DNA of 64,000 nt. It comes from Lutjanus erythropterus. Lineage: Eukaryota > Chordata > Actinopteri > Lutjaniformes > Lutjanidae. Location of the stretch: positions 35,474,374 to 35,538,373 of the forward strand of contig CM034606.1 of NCBI GenBank assembly GCA_020091685.1. Direction: 5' to 3'. The notes beneath the pieces are model-generated. The model was not told the origin of the DNA and made no database searches. It saw only the letters and a list, made by a program, of their open reading frames with translations. A program made the translations under genes and the position numbers. Shown here piece after piece: positions 13,239 through 38,187 of the stretch. The first letter of the stretch is position 1. Every line of letters starts with the position of its first letter.

Positions 13239-16200
13239 CTTTCTGAGGCTCTGAACAGAGGAAAGAGGTGGAGCTATGTTTTTATAGAGTTCCAACCTCA
13301 AAAACCATGCTCTGTAATTGGCTCAGGGCTACACACCTCTGCCAGACAGGCTGAAGCCCAGAAACATCACAAACACAGCAAAACACAAGGAAATAATAGG
13401 GAGGGCAGGCAGAGGGCTGCAGGGTCTGTGCAGATACAGACACCACCTCACAATCTAATGATGATTTAGAAGAATTATGTTTATCTGGACATTGTTTGTG
13501 TTTTTTTAAGGAAAATATTGCATATTATCCCTTTAATAAATAGGGCTTAGACTTATTATTTATAATCCATCCAGTTCAATGTGAAAAGTGACAATAAAAT
13601 GTTTAACATCTGGGTCATCTGGACTCCTCATCAGCTCTTCAAACACTTTACTGAAAGTTTAACACGATGGTGGAGGGACAGATGGACACAGTGGACTGGT
13701 GTTATTCAGCTTTAATGTTCACTTGTTTCTGTGATCCTTTAGTCAAAGACTGACAGTATGTGCTTTCTTTGTGCAGGTGAGGGAGGTTACAGCCCAGCTG
13801 AGCCAGCCTGTCACAGCCAGCTGGGAGTCTCTGGGCCCCGGCTCCACCTCCATCCTGTCCTCCATCACCCTGCCTGAGAGACAGGAGGCTGAGGACAAGG
13901 AGGAGGAGGCTGAAGACAAAGAGCCAGAGACAGGCAGAGAGGAGACGAGTGCTGCTCAGATGGGTATTTATTGGACATTCATATTTTTGACCTGTATGCT
14001 TGTAACAGAAGAGATTTTCTCACTTCCTCTTTAGTGGTTTTTCTATGCAGATAGTTCTGGTTTTCATTTGTTCAGGTTTGGAGAAATTTCTGCCTCCACC
14101 CCACACAGTGGAGGTGGATTGAGTTTAGTTTGTGGTGAAGAAATGTCAAAATCTATCCCCTGTCCATCAGCAGCTGATCACAGGGATTCTGCAGCAGTGA
14201 GGAGGAGTTGTGGAGCCTTGGTGGAGCCCGTTGGAGGGGGACTGAGTCGGTCCAGTCTCAGGGAGGTGGAGGCTCTGGTAGAACAGCTGTGTGGCCTCAG
14301 TCTGTCTGGTAGCCAGAGGAGCAGCCAGGAGAACACGGAGTACAGAGACTCCCTGATGCAGCACATCCAGGTAGAGACACTAAACAAAGTGCCACACAAT
14401 GTTCTGACTGTTTGACAACTAAAACCTGCAGGTTTTATCTCCATCACATACTAAAAGTATCCATGAATGTGTGTACAGGTGTTCTGTTCACACCTGGAGC
14501 AGCTCATCCAGCGGCTGTACGCAGTATCAGAGAAGATGGAGCTGCTGGCTGCGCCCTCTGTGGACATTGACAGTGTGAAGTCGTCTCTGGCTGAGTATCA
14601 GGTGAGAGGTCCTGTAATACTGCAGAATGCTTTATCTGCTGGGTTTTAAAGCCAAAACACTCTAAAGGCATCTGACGCTTGTGTTTTGAAGTACACCCAT
14701 TGTTCTAAATGGCAGAACACGCACAGAAAGCGTCTTGACGTGCGTCAAACTGCCTGGTTGTGTGCACTCGATTTTGGAGAGCGTGTGAATATGGACTGAT
14801 GTGTGACTTGATATAAACACTTTATGAATCATCTATCATGAATCATAACTATACACTTCTGTGTCGTGTGATTTAATTTTTTTTACTCCAAGTCCAATTT
14901 GTGTACTTTCAAATACTTAATCACTTCATGCCGATTAATCAGAACTGCGAGGGAGGAGAGAGAGATAGCAGAGAGGAGGGATGGAGTGTGTGGTGTGTGA
15001 GATCTGACTGATATAAAAACTTTTTTCAGTCCTGATGTTACTGTACAGTTCTGTGGTTTACACACTGCAGACAAAAGCATCTGTCTCAGTAACAGACAGA
15101 CAGACGTTGCAAACAACGTTAGACGTTGCAGAATCTCCCAAACAGTTTAAGTGAATGATGACCAGTTTTCATACAGAAAAAAACAACAGAATAAAAACAC
15201 AAATGCCTCCATACTGCTCAACTGGTGTAATCCAAGTCTCCTAAAGCCCAGACATGTCAAGTTGACTTGAATTTCCACCATGTTTTCAGCCTGAATCTTC
15301 ACTGTAGATCCTTAGCTTGGAGCCACATTCTCATGCACATGCAGACTGTCTGAACTGTGTGTGTGAGGTGTGCAAGTGAGCGGCATGTCAGGGGTATAGG
15401 AAACTTGGATTACACTAAACGAGCAATATGGAGGCATTTTATGTTTTGTTTTTTTTTCCATTTGAAAACTGGTCACCATTCAGTTAAATTGTTTTTATTC
15501 TGCAACACTGTTTTCCTGTGAAACTCCAGCAGTGTTTTTCAGACTAACAAAATAAACCCGACCCTGGATCGGCATGAGGGCGAGTAGTGACTGAATTGTA
15601 ATTTTTGGGTGAACTATCCCTGTAACATGCCCAATACCTGTGGTTGTATGTTCAAGGAAAAATCCAATAAATATTACAGTTTTAATAAAAGGTAATTGTA
15701 CTGGTTGTAACATCACTCATCAGGGAAAACAATGTGTGTCCACAACTATTGTGAATGAAAGACAACCAGTGTATAAACAGGATCCTGTACTGAACACAAA
15801 CTTGTTTCCTCAGCAGACCCAACTCCACATTTTAACCTCAAAAACTCTAAAGTCTTTACTCACTTGTTGTTTGCTGTGTTCTGCTGACAGTCTAATGTGA
15901 AGTCTTGTTTTGTTGTCAGAGTTTTCAGAGAGAAGTGAGCAGCCACCAGCCTCTGACCTCCTGCGTTCTTCACACCGGACAGCTCCTCCTCAGCTGCATC
16001 AACACCACCTCTCCATGTCAGTCTCTAACCTGCACTATGAAATGAAAACTAACATTCAGCTCATCATTCTCCCACTAAAGTCTTTTTACATCGTCTCTCC
16101 TCCTCTCCAGTTCTAAGAGACACCCTGCTGCTGATAGAGAGACAGTCTGGAGCTCTGGAGAGCCACTCGGAGCACTTCTTCTCCTCCATCCTGTCCGCCA

Positions 16201-16286
16201 TGGACAGCCTGACCGAGCCTGGTCCGGCCCCGCAGAGCAGAGAGGAGGACCCTGGCCCTGTGGGGCTCCAGGGGTCCACTTTGTAA
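7758..16286 (+). CDS. cep68: Centrosomal protein CEP68, 7 coding exons, 745 aa
   Basis: Coding exons read as 7758-8018, 9856-10929, 13777-13963, 14051-14370, 14479-14601, 15920-16016 and 16111-16286; phases 0,0,1,0,0,1 agree and give 745 aa (human CEP68 is 757). CEP68 sits at the proximal ends of centrioles and helps hold the two centrosomes together with rootletin and C-NAP1. The diagnostic block is residues 239-282, with YWACAIPETLPPSPDRR followed by EYQALLDYTYPLRPG, close to human. The last ~130 residues (LEQLIQRLYAVSEK, then ERQSGALESHSEHFF) match the conserved helical C-terminus. A DSGIELD motif at about residues 307-313 fits the beta-TrCP degron. The middle is low-complexity Ser/Pro-rich, as in the family. 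The start chosen is ATG 7758 (MDTRGRSQ), the first ATG in the exon that opens at 7740; no earlier coding exon was found, so the 5' UTR must splice in from upstream. Identity is secure; the start is less so. Confidence 0.93.
8757..9097 (-). mobile_element. MITE copy, GGGCTGCAACTAA family, in cep68 intron
   Basis: It opens with GAAGCTGCAATGATTAACTG and closes with AATAATCATTAGTTACAGACCT, the family ends in reversed order. The inner segments (GCTGGTTCCAGCTTC, CACAATTTTTTGAAAT) are also reversed. It lies between cep68 coding exons 1 and 2. Confidence 0.6.
11345..12325. mobile_element. 981-bp hAT-like element in cep68 intron
   Basis: The ends are TAGGGGTGTAACGATTC at 11345 and GATACACACCCTTA to 12325. 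Directly outside stand CTGTTGCT (11337-11344) and CTATTGCT (12326-12333), an 8-bp target duplication with one mismatch, which is typical of hAT insertion. The interior has AT/CG-rich subterminal motifs (ATCGATACATC, TCGTATCGTATCATG) and no transposase frame. It lies between the large second coding exon of cep68 and exon 3. Confidence 0.75.
13207..13234. repeat. (GT)n microsatellite
   Basis: Fourteen uninterrupted GT units in a cep68 intron. The short open frame across it (13209-13469) is an artefact of the repeat. Confidence 0.9.
15150..15630. mobile_element. Second copy of the TTAA foldback family, left end lost
   Basis: GTGAATGATGACCAGTTTT near 15152 and ACTGGTCACCATTCAGTTA near 15467 are inverted arms, as are CCTCCATACTGCTC..GTGTAATCCAAGT (about 15207-15240) and ACTTGGATTACACTAAACGAGC (from 15405). 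The right end reads TTTTGGGTGAACTATCCC, as in the element at 5236-6047. The outer left arm and the TTAA are gone. Confidence 0.65.
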
Positions 16287-16521
16287 ACAGACTGCAGGGC
16301 ATGCATCTGATTTATTTTACTTATTTATTTTTATTTCTATGTTTTTTTACTTCCTTCCAGCAATTCTGTCTTAATACACTTTTCACAAAAAGCACAACTT
16401 ACTTTTTTAAACATGTTTGCATAATACATATCTATTAATGAAGTGATTTCACAAACAACTTTCATGAAGGAAACATTCGGGACCAGTTTAGTGTCTAAAC
16501 TGAACTGATAACATTGAATAA

Positions 16522-17031
16522 TACACTATACAAAAAAATATATATTTGAGACAACTCAAAATTTCATGGTAATGTACTGTAAGATTTTTGAGTTCTGAGC
16601 CCAACTCAAATTCTTAAACTTTAAAATAAACTTTAAAAGCTTTGCTGACCTCCAGTCCTCAGTTCAAATAATTTACTTTTCTTCTTTAGATAAACTTTAA
16701 TATTTGAGTTTTAGAAACTCAAAAAATATATATATTTCAAAAATTGTTGAACCTGATTTGTCATTATTTTTGTCTGAAAATGAAATGGTTTTAACCATTA
16801 TTCACTTTCACTTTAATGAATTAACTCAGTATATTTTTAAATACATTTGGGGGGTTTCTAAGACTTAAAAGATTTTAAGTTTATTGAGAGAAGAAAGTTA
16901 AATTATCTCAACAAAACAGTAGTTGGTCAAACTTTTTCAAAACTGCAGAATTTGAGCTGAGCTCAAAACTCAAAAATCTCTTCTAGCATGTTGCCTTGAA
17001 AATTCTCAACTTTTAAATTTTTTACAGTGTA
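16522..17031. mobile_element. 510-bp inverted-repeat element in the cep68 3' region
   Basis: The ends are TACACTATACAAA (16522) and TTTACAGTGTA (to 17031). Long inverted arms follow: AAGATTTTTGAGTTCTGAGC on the left pairs with CTCAAAACTCAAAAATCTC on the right. The CACTGTA ends bounded by TA resemble Tc1/mariner-type MITEs. The first canonical AATAAA after the cep68 stop (16625-16630) lies within it. Confidence 0.65.
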
Positions 17032-17787
17032 CATGACCTCAGAGTGCTTCTAACCTCTGTCTGAAGGATCACATGAATGTGAGTTAAAAATGTATAATTA
17101 CTGCAGCGCCACACTCCTGTGATGTCAGACAGTTGAGTCAGTGTTTGAAGACATGACCAGCTCATTTCAACACATCAGGTTTACATCTGTTCCTCTGAGC
17201 AGCTGACAGGAGGTGGACAGTCACACCCAACATGCACCATGTTGTCCTCTACTGTAGGATGTGTATACTTGCACTATGATCTGAATTTTTACTACCCGAT
17301 TTTATCACAGGTATCAATAACTTCTCAACTTAGCAGCTGTGATTTTACAAAGTAATCACGTGAAGAGGACAGGTGGTCACTGTCCACATGTTCAACACAA
17401 CACACACAGCCTTAACACACACACACTTTTGATCTGATCTCATGAGCTGCGTTTCCATCTGATTGTCAAGCAAATTTGAGAACTTTTGAAATGTCACAAA
17501 TAAGAAAATATGAATAAGACACACCTCTGGTAGGAGTGGGCGAGACTACAAAGTTTAGTTTTGATCCCATGTCAAGTCATTTAGGGCCAGAATATCTATA
17601 GATACAACTACAGATGCTTTTTATTATTAAAAGCAGCTGATGTATCTTTCATGTATGTGAGAACAGTGTGTCATTTATAGGTGAATGCATCATCAATGGG
17701 CTAAATCTGCTTTAATATAGGAATCCTTTCACAGTTACAATAAAGGTTATTATTACATTCAGCCATTTACGTATTTTATCTTTAAAG

Positions 17788-18144
17788 TAGGGATGTCCCG
17801 ATACAACTTTTTCACTTCCGATACGATACCGATATTGCAGCCTTGAGTATTGGCCGATACCAATATCGATCTGATACGATATCAGCACATATCATACATA
17901 CTTTTATTACTTATTTTGTAGTGTGGAATGTTAGAAAAGGCTTGATCAAGTGATGTTACTCAAACAGAGAACAATAGTCAGCAACCAGAGTCACCTATGG
18001 ATAGAAGTGCTGGAGCAGAAAATGGACTGCTTATCGGAGCGCTTATATCAGAGATTTTAGATGCAGTCTGATAAAATCCGATACTTGTTTTTTGGCTGAT
18101 ATCGGACTGATATCCGATATCAATATCGGATTGGGACACCCCTA
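17788..18144. mobile_element. 357-bp hAT-like MITE with perfect 8-bp duplication
   Basis: TAGGGATGTCCCGATAC opens it and GGATTGGGACACCCCTA closes it. CTTTAAAG stands on both sides (17780-17787 and 18145-18152), a perfect 8-bp target duplication. The subterminal parts are rich in the palindromic ATATCGGA/CCGATAC motifs. There is no coding capacity. Confidence 0.85.
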
Positions 18145-20719
18145 CTTTAAAGTATATTATTTTATTTCAATTCCATTAAAATGAAAGACTCTAGTTATTA
18201 AAAATAATGTTTCAGTGGGGTGAATACATTATTTTAATGTCTGAATATATATTTAAATGGTCTGCTAAAGTAACAGCTATTGATGGGCAAAGACAGTATA
18301 AAGATGTGTCATGATTCAATACTTAAGATCTGACTTGACTCATATATTCATTTAACTATTATATACCTGGATAATCCTGAAGACAATCACTATGTGTTAG
18401 ATCAAACTGGTCAGGGTGTTCACTATGGCAAGGAAGTTTTGAATATCCGTACCAGAATCCGTGAAACATCAGCTGTTGTCCCCATCAGACGTTTGCTTTG
18501 GCCCTGGCTGTGATGAACAGAGTAGGAAAAATCGAGGTCGCAAATCAGAAACAGAAGCAGCCAATAAACCTCAAAGAGGAAGAGGGAGAAACAAAACCAT
18601 TTCCCTCGGCCAAGAGAAAAACAGAGACAGGTCTTCAGGAATTTCTTCAGTTGGACAAGTTGGGACAGTTGACGACGACGATGTGAAAACACGTCTGTGT
18701 CAAGACCTGCAAAAATGTAGAAAATAGATTATTTGAATTGAATTAGTGGTGCGTTGAACACTCACGCATTGCACTGCACAACCATTTTAATACAGCCAGG
18801 TGTGTAGACACATTGCTGCTGATTGGGTAACACCTCTGACACTCCCACCAAACAAAACAAAACATACCTCAAATCTATTTCATACTGCTTCAAGAAAAAT
18901 GTTCAACCTGGAAAAAGGTGCACGTTGTTTTCAGACTGAAGCTTCTTTTTCTTCTTCTCTCAGAGTGGAAAACGTGAGTTAAACATTCACTACATCACAA
19001 CTTATTCGTAGAAAATGTTAAGCACATGAACTTTTTTTTTTTTTGAAAAGAAACAAAATTAAAGTAAGCTTTTTTTTATTATTATTTTTATTTTGCCAAT
19101 TCCGGCCCTTTTCTAATGTGATACTTCAAAATGCACATAAAAATACACTGATGGAAACACAGCTCCTGACGTCAGTCATGTTTGTTCTAATGTTAACAAG
19201 TATCCCATCAGTTCACCCAAATGACAAAAAATAAATGTTCTCTCTCAGATACTTTTGGCCATCATGGTACAGTTGTATTGTGACTGCCACTAGTTTTAAT
19301 TCAGACTGCTGTCTTCCTAATATAAACTATAGTCCTGTAGACAAAACAAATAGAACATGAACATGACTGGATATACTTCCTCTTTAGTTTTTTGTCATTT
19401 GGATGAACCTGTCCTCTATAAAAGCCTTTACAAACCCAAAAAAACTCAAATTTTCACCATACTGCAAATCAATCAAAGTCACTGAATAAACACATTGTTT
19501 AGAATCATACCTGTGTCTGTGCATTATTTGGTGTGCATGTTTAAGGGAAACTGGAGAAGCTGCTTCACTGACAGGTGGATGAGGTGAGGCGACTTCATGA
19601 GATCACACACCTCGGTGTAGAGTCCATTTTGGATTGATTGGATTTTCTGATGGAAATCAGCTGCTGGTGTTTCCAGATGGAGTCTTGATGTTGGTGGGAT
19701 GCAGTATGTTGTGACATTGACAGTGACATCTAGTGGCCACAGTCGTCAAAGCAACTTCATCACTGACTAATTACTTGTAAGATAATTACTGCATGACTTG
19801 TTGAGAGAAAACAGTGAGCAGCCCTGGATGTCTCTTCTAAATGCAGCTTGTTGAGCGAGTCATATCTGGACTCTCAGGACACCAGGACTCGTTCCTGAAA
19901 ACATCTCGCTCATCACGTAAAATCAATATCAGATGATAAATGTGGATATGTACATAAGTTTAGTGTTTTTTCTTTGGTTTTCTTGTTTCTTTTCTTTTTT
20001 AATGTTTATTTGCTTTTTAACCTAGTACTCTTTCATAATGTATGCTGATCAATTAAAATTTTGGTTCTGTTCTGTTGTACATTGATATTTTCAGTATCAT
20101 ATTTTTTAGACATGGAGATATAGGGAGCGTTACAATATGAAAATGTCCTAAGAAATGTCCTACAATGTTCATGTTATGACAAAATGCTGGACTTAAATAT
20201 CAATTTAAAAAAGAAAAGAAAGAAAAAAAACAAAATGCAGCCAGTCTATGGCTCCCTGAACACCACTGAAACCTCAGTGTACTGCTTATCCTTACCTGGT
20301 GGAAGAGGTCAAACAGGCGGCAACATGATCATATACAGACCCACACTACTCATCTGCATGGTGTTTTTTTAAGGTGAAACATTTTCTGAGAATAAACAAA
20401 TACAGTTCATAAATACAAAACAAAGTGTCACTATTTAATAGATATTACACACATAAAGATGACACACAAGGGAAACTGTCCCTAGGGTGATGAAACTGAT
20501 GAAAAGCTAGCTAGGATGCAGTGAAAACTCAAAGGGTCATGGGAGATTTTATTTGGGTCCCCAAATAAATATGAAATAAATTCTGCAAATTTGAGATTTA
20601 TATCTGCAGTACACCTTTTATAAAGCATTTAAAATGTGTATATTATTACTGATGAGAAGAGAAAAATGAGAGCCTGTCAGTTCTGCTTAAGTGCACTTAT
20701 TCGGTCTCATTTAAGAAGT

Positions 20720-20960
20720 ACATTAAAATATTTTCTCGATCAATTAGTTGTCTGGACTATAAAATGTTAGAAAATGATGAAAAATGTTGATCCGTGTTTC
20801 CCAAAGCCCAAGGTCTCCAAATGGTATGTTTTTCCCACAACCCAAAGATATTCACTCTATTTTCAGAGAGGAGTGAAAAAAGAGAAAATATTCACATTTG
20901 AGATGATGGAATCTGAGAAACTTGATGTTTTTCTTTAAAAAAAAAAAAAATGATGTTGAC
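20720..20960 (+). mobile_element. MITE fragment, GGGCTGCAACTAA family
   Basis: TTTTCTCGATCAATTAGTTG, CTATAAAATGTTAGAAAATG, GATCCGTGTTTCCCAAAGCC and CCCACAACCCAAAGATATTC follow the family order. The left tip is absent and the right side runs into an A-rich tract. Confidence 0.6.
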
Positions 20961-21976
20961 ATTGATGTACATTGTGAACAACATACAATGAACATTGTTT
21001 TCTGGACATAGAAATCAGTCAACTGCACCCATTTTTTAAATAGAACAGTTTATTTTATTTTTTTATTCAATTGAAGGGTAGTTTAAATGTGTATGTAACA
21101 GCTAGAAAAAGAATTAACTAATTTTGCGAGCTGGATTATATTCTAAAATTTGACATCATGTCACAGCCAGAGCCATGCATACACAGGGCCGTCATGTGAC
21201 AAGAGCCCAGGAAGATAATAGGATAAATAGCAGTGTATGCAGGGAGGGGTCCATACAGAATGCAAATGCACAGTCTGGGTCCACAATTTTGCTACGCCCC
21301 TGGGTGCTGGCAGTGGTCACTTTCAGCAAAGGAAAGTCAGAAATTCACAAATCTAGGGAGAAAATAGAAATTATACGTTTTCTATTTTATTTCCCAACAT
21401 GAAAACAGGAAAACATTTATTTTCCTTTAAAAAATGAAACAAAAGAAACAATCATAAAAAGTTTAAAATGGATATACTGTAAAAGAAATGAAGACTCTTG
21501 ACGAAGACTTTTTTTTTTTTTTGAATGGAATGAATGATAGGATGATTCACAGGTGCTGACATGAACTACCAGTTTTATTATTCACACCTGTGATGACACA
21601 ACACTGAGTCATAACACGCACATGAACTCAGGAGAGAACTTTCTGGATTAACGGGAGATTTGTAAACCAAAGGGTACAGTGCAACAGGATGATGAAGTAA
21701 CCTGCTGAGGGCTGATGTGTCAAGCCGGTCAGATCTAAGGATGTGGTCGGAAGTAATAATGATGTCTCTGTAAATAAAAGCCTCTCTGTTGGGCACAAGC
21801 AAATTGTGTAAAACTCACATCAACGAGGGTTATGTTGAACCCCGCCCCATTTTTTTTTATAAAGAACTCATGTGTACAAAGTGTAAAAAACGTAAGTGAA
21901 AAAAACGAAAATACATTTTAATTCAACAGGGAACAAATAAGTTTAAAAAAATAAAATAGAAGACAAAGATCTAAAT

Positions 21977-22125
21977 GTAATTTAACTTAATTTAATTTAA
22001 TGTTTATTTTATTTTTATTTTATTTCTTTTCATTTTATTTTATGCTTGTTGTATATTTATTTTATCATTACGTATTTTATTTTATTTTATTTTACTTTGA
22101 GGTCATTTTATTTTATTTTGAAATT
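21977..22125. repeat. AT-rich low-complexity tract
   Basis: Repeated TTTTA/TTTAA units lie just upstream of the more GC-rich rab1a promoter. A similar tract lies at about 130-170. Confidence 0.8.
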
Positions 22126-22200
22126 TGTCCGGAAGATGTACGTTGTGTGTAGTTTGACCTGACACATAGACGAGCTACAAACCGACTGCTCTTTGCCACG

Positions 22201-22630
22201 TTTCACTAAATGACGTAATCTCTCGCAGGGCTTGACAGTTCGCCGCTGCGGTAACTGACATACGCTGAGCGACAGAGAGAGAAAGGAGCCGGTTAGCCTG
22301 ACATTTACCTTCATCCCCTGTGTGTTTACCTCAGGCTTTTCACACAACGACCTCACAGACTGTCTTACAAGACAAGGCATCCGTCAAGCCAAGCCACGTA
22401 TTTAGTGTTACTCCTGACGTGGCTAACCACCTGGCTAATGTTAGCTGTTTCCTGGTTGGAGTTGCAGCCATTTTGGATTTTGGAGAAACAACCAGCCGGC
22501 CGTGGTTCTGGGAGCAGTGTGAGCTAGCCACCGTTGCCGTTTTCACAATTAGACAGCGCTTTTTATCTTAAGACAGAGACAAAAAGAGAGACGTTTCACG
22601 AGAGAGGACACACTGTACGACAAGTCAACA
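22201..22630 (+). promoter_or_regulatory. rab1a: rab1a promoter and 5' UTR region
   Basis: CpG content rises clearly compared with the AT-rich flank. A CRE/ATF-type TGACGTAA lies at 22211-22218, about 415 bp before the start codon. No TATA box is evident, which suits a housekeeping gene. The exact transcription start is not visible; the 5' UTR must reach ATG 22631. Confidence 0.5.
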
Positions 22631-35181
<12,551 letters not shown>

Positions 35182-36210
35182 GAGAGAAACCACTTCCACT
35201 CTGACCCCCCATCCCCTCCTTCTCTTCCTCCTCCTCCGCCCTCTTACTCTGCAGGCCTGTCCGCCTGGCTGTCATCCTCCCCCGCCCCCAAACTCCACTG
35301 TGTCCCAGCAAAGCCCCACCACGAGCAGACAGGACAGGGAGGACATGATCAACAACATGTCTGTGTGAGAACAAGATGAAGTTGCCTGTATTTGTACTGT
35401 ACATAATATAGCCGCACTACCAAAAACAAATAAAGCATCCTTCTTGTCATACTGTCCTGTTATTGACAACAAATTCTAAAAATAGGTGATCATTCAGCCC
35501 GGCCCCTAACTCCCATCAGCCCCCATCTCAGACCTCTCAGAGACTACTCTTTTATTTGGCCCTCTGAATGCAGGTTCATGAGAACAGTGTGTATGTTCAG
35601 TGTGTGTGTGTGAATGTGTGTGTTTCTCTGCATTCCTACAGCGGGGTTGGTAAATGAATCATTAAGGTTTCTGTTTGTATGGATCTTTTCTGTTTCTCTT
35701 TTCTTTCCTTCGCTGATTATTTTGCTGTTCGTCTGTCAGTCTGTCCCCATTTGAAGATGTTTTTTTTTTTAATTTCCCTCGCCAACCTCTGCACAGCAGT
35801 GTCTCACAGTCCATCTTCTGAAGTCTAGTGCAACAGTATATGTACATAAACATTATGTATATATTATGTCAAATCTGATTTGCCAGTTCTGTAGTGTTCA
35901 ATCCGTTCTTGGGATAGTCTTGACTCTTTATCTCTGCATTAAATTTGTGGCTGAAGACAACTGTAAGTTTGTTGCTCAACATGTAACACTTCAACTGAAA
36001 ATAAATATTGTACTACCAGACTGTATGAAATGGGAGAAATCTGTCTGCGATTCTTGGTGAGATGTGTAGAAACCCTGTTGGAATTATTTATTCGACATTC
36101 ATTTGGCATATCTACTGCCAGTTACATAGGGTCTGTTTGCAAATTGCTGTGTAATCTCAGTACAGAATTGCATATATAAGATACAATGTTCTCTTGTTTT
36201 CATAATAAAG
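35182..36210 (+). other. rab1a: rab1a 3' UTR region with several poly(A) signals
   Basis: AATAAA hexamers after the stop codon lie at 35429-35434, 36000-36005 and 36204-36209 (and 36597-36602 beyond), so alternative 3' ends of about 0.25, 0.8 and 1.0 kb are possible. The first part is C-rich (CCTCCTCCTCCGCC). Which signal is used cannot be read from DNA. Confidence 0.5.
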
Positions 36211-38187
36211 GCAACTGAATTCAGTTTGAAAGGAACTCTGGGACCAGTGTTTGCTGTATGGATAAGAATGTTAGAACAGTTCTCCGGTGTACAGCTGCGT
36301 ATGAAGGCAAGGTCATCCGAACACAATGGCCAGAGATACAAGCTACTCGTTAGCTAGTTAATCTCAGTCCTAGATGCTAGAGCAACTCCGCTTGCTTTGT
36401 GCTGGTACCTGACTTTTCCTAAAAGCCTAAGTGTAACTGTATTTTCATTTATTTTTTTTTATATAAATTACACAAAAAGAAAATGTGCTCATTTTTACCT
36501 ATTTCAGCCACAGGCGGTCATCTGACCACACAGATTGCAAATTATATTGTTGTACAGCTGGACATGCATCGTGGTTGCTTAGCAACTATCATTGTCAATA
36601 AAACTTCACAAGTGGTCTCAATATCTAACCTCCCAAAATTAAAATGCAAAAAAATAATTAGACTCAATTAAAATAAAGTAGGGGAGACCAGGGACGGTTG
36701 TAACACTTCTATGTCTCAGCTTCTATAACTCACTTAATTTTTGTATTAAAGCTCTTAAATTTTGAAACAAAGTACACTTAATTATTACAACTGATGTGTC
36801 CAGCTTTTTGGGGTTTTACTTTTGTACTTGCTTCCAGTCTTTTCCCATAGGCTATGATTATTTTTGTGATGTTTCTGGGTGAAAATTTGTTATTATTAAT
36901 GTTTAAAATGTTTATAATCTTATAAAATATATTGAACTGTTTCTTGCTCTGAGTAATACCAGATGAAAGTAAAAAATATGAATTACATCACTGATGTTAT
37001 TGTCCTACAGAAAAATACTACTGTGAATATATGTATCATTACTGTTTACTACACACGATACATTTTACAAAATAAGTTATTAGTTATTAAGTTATTTCAA
37101 TTTTAAAAATATAAACAGAATAAATGCATTCATCTCTTCATCTGGTATTTATCATGAGAGATAGTTTGGAAGTCAAAATGACTGCTTACGGCCATTCTAG
37201 TAGTTACAGAATTCTGGCACTTAATGTTAAAGAATCAAAATAATAAAATAAGTAAAATAATAAGTACACCACAACAGCATTTTTATATTAAATACTTTTA
37301 ATTCTTGTTAAAGAATATAGAATAAGCAGCCCTCTGGCATGAACTTGTATGAATCTCTGGCATAAACTAATATTCATTGCCAACATTCTTTATTTATGCA
37401 TATAAAATTTTCTTTCTTTATTTAAAGTCCAAAATGACACAATGAAACAGCAAACTTTCACTGGCAAGTGTAATAGTAAAATAAAAGAAAGAAATAAAAC
37501 AGCTCAGATTAAGAAAAAGAATCAAATATACTTAAATACTACCTGTAAAAACAAAAATCTGCATGATTTTCTGTATATATTGGACAGCATATACACTGAT
37601 ACTGATATAGCTGTGCTAAGCCTATACTGGGCTGATAATATTGACTGACCAATCTATAATATCTATAACTGTCTGGGTTTAATACCATTAAACATAGCTG
37701 AAATCTCTTCCATGATGCAGTGACTCAAATATTGGATTTCTAAAGATAAACTGCTTCTAATATGCAACTTCCCAAGTAACAGTTAAGGAACATTATCAAA
37801 CATTTATTAAAGTATAAATAAACAAAAAAGCTCAGTGTGAATCTCTTTATTTCCATTGAATTAGAAATGACTGGGGGGTCAAACAGCTCCTTCTCAGGGG
37901 CCAATTTTAGCCCACGGGCTGCAAATTGAGTTTCACTGCTAAATAGTGTGGCCCTCTTTCCAGAGAACACAAGTCAGCCAGTTTCACAGGAAGTCCCACA
38001 GTTCCATCCTGCTGGTCTGCAGAACTGACAGAAGAACAGCCTGAATCACTGGAGTGTCCGTTAACGGCAGGAGAGGAAGCAGCTGAGCCAGCACTTCTCT
38101 GAAACATCACTTCTTAAATGTTGCATGAACCACGACACCAAACAGAAACACACTGACCTCCACCTGAACCAGACTTCCCAGAAAGCT

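Larger units (their letters stand above)
16287..22200. other. cep68-rab1a spacer, no gene supported
   Basis: It contains the cep68 3' UTR (extent unknown), two inverted-repeat elements (16522-17031, 17788-18144), a MITE fragment (20720-20960), an unexplained Lys/Glu-rich open stretch (18461-18727), a possible LTR remnant (21580-21840) and T/A-rich low-complexity DNA (21977-22125). Nothing else is recognisable. Confidence 0.6.
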
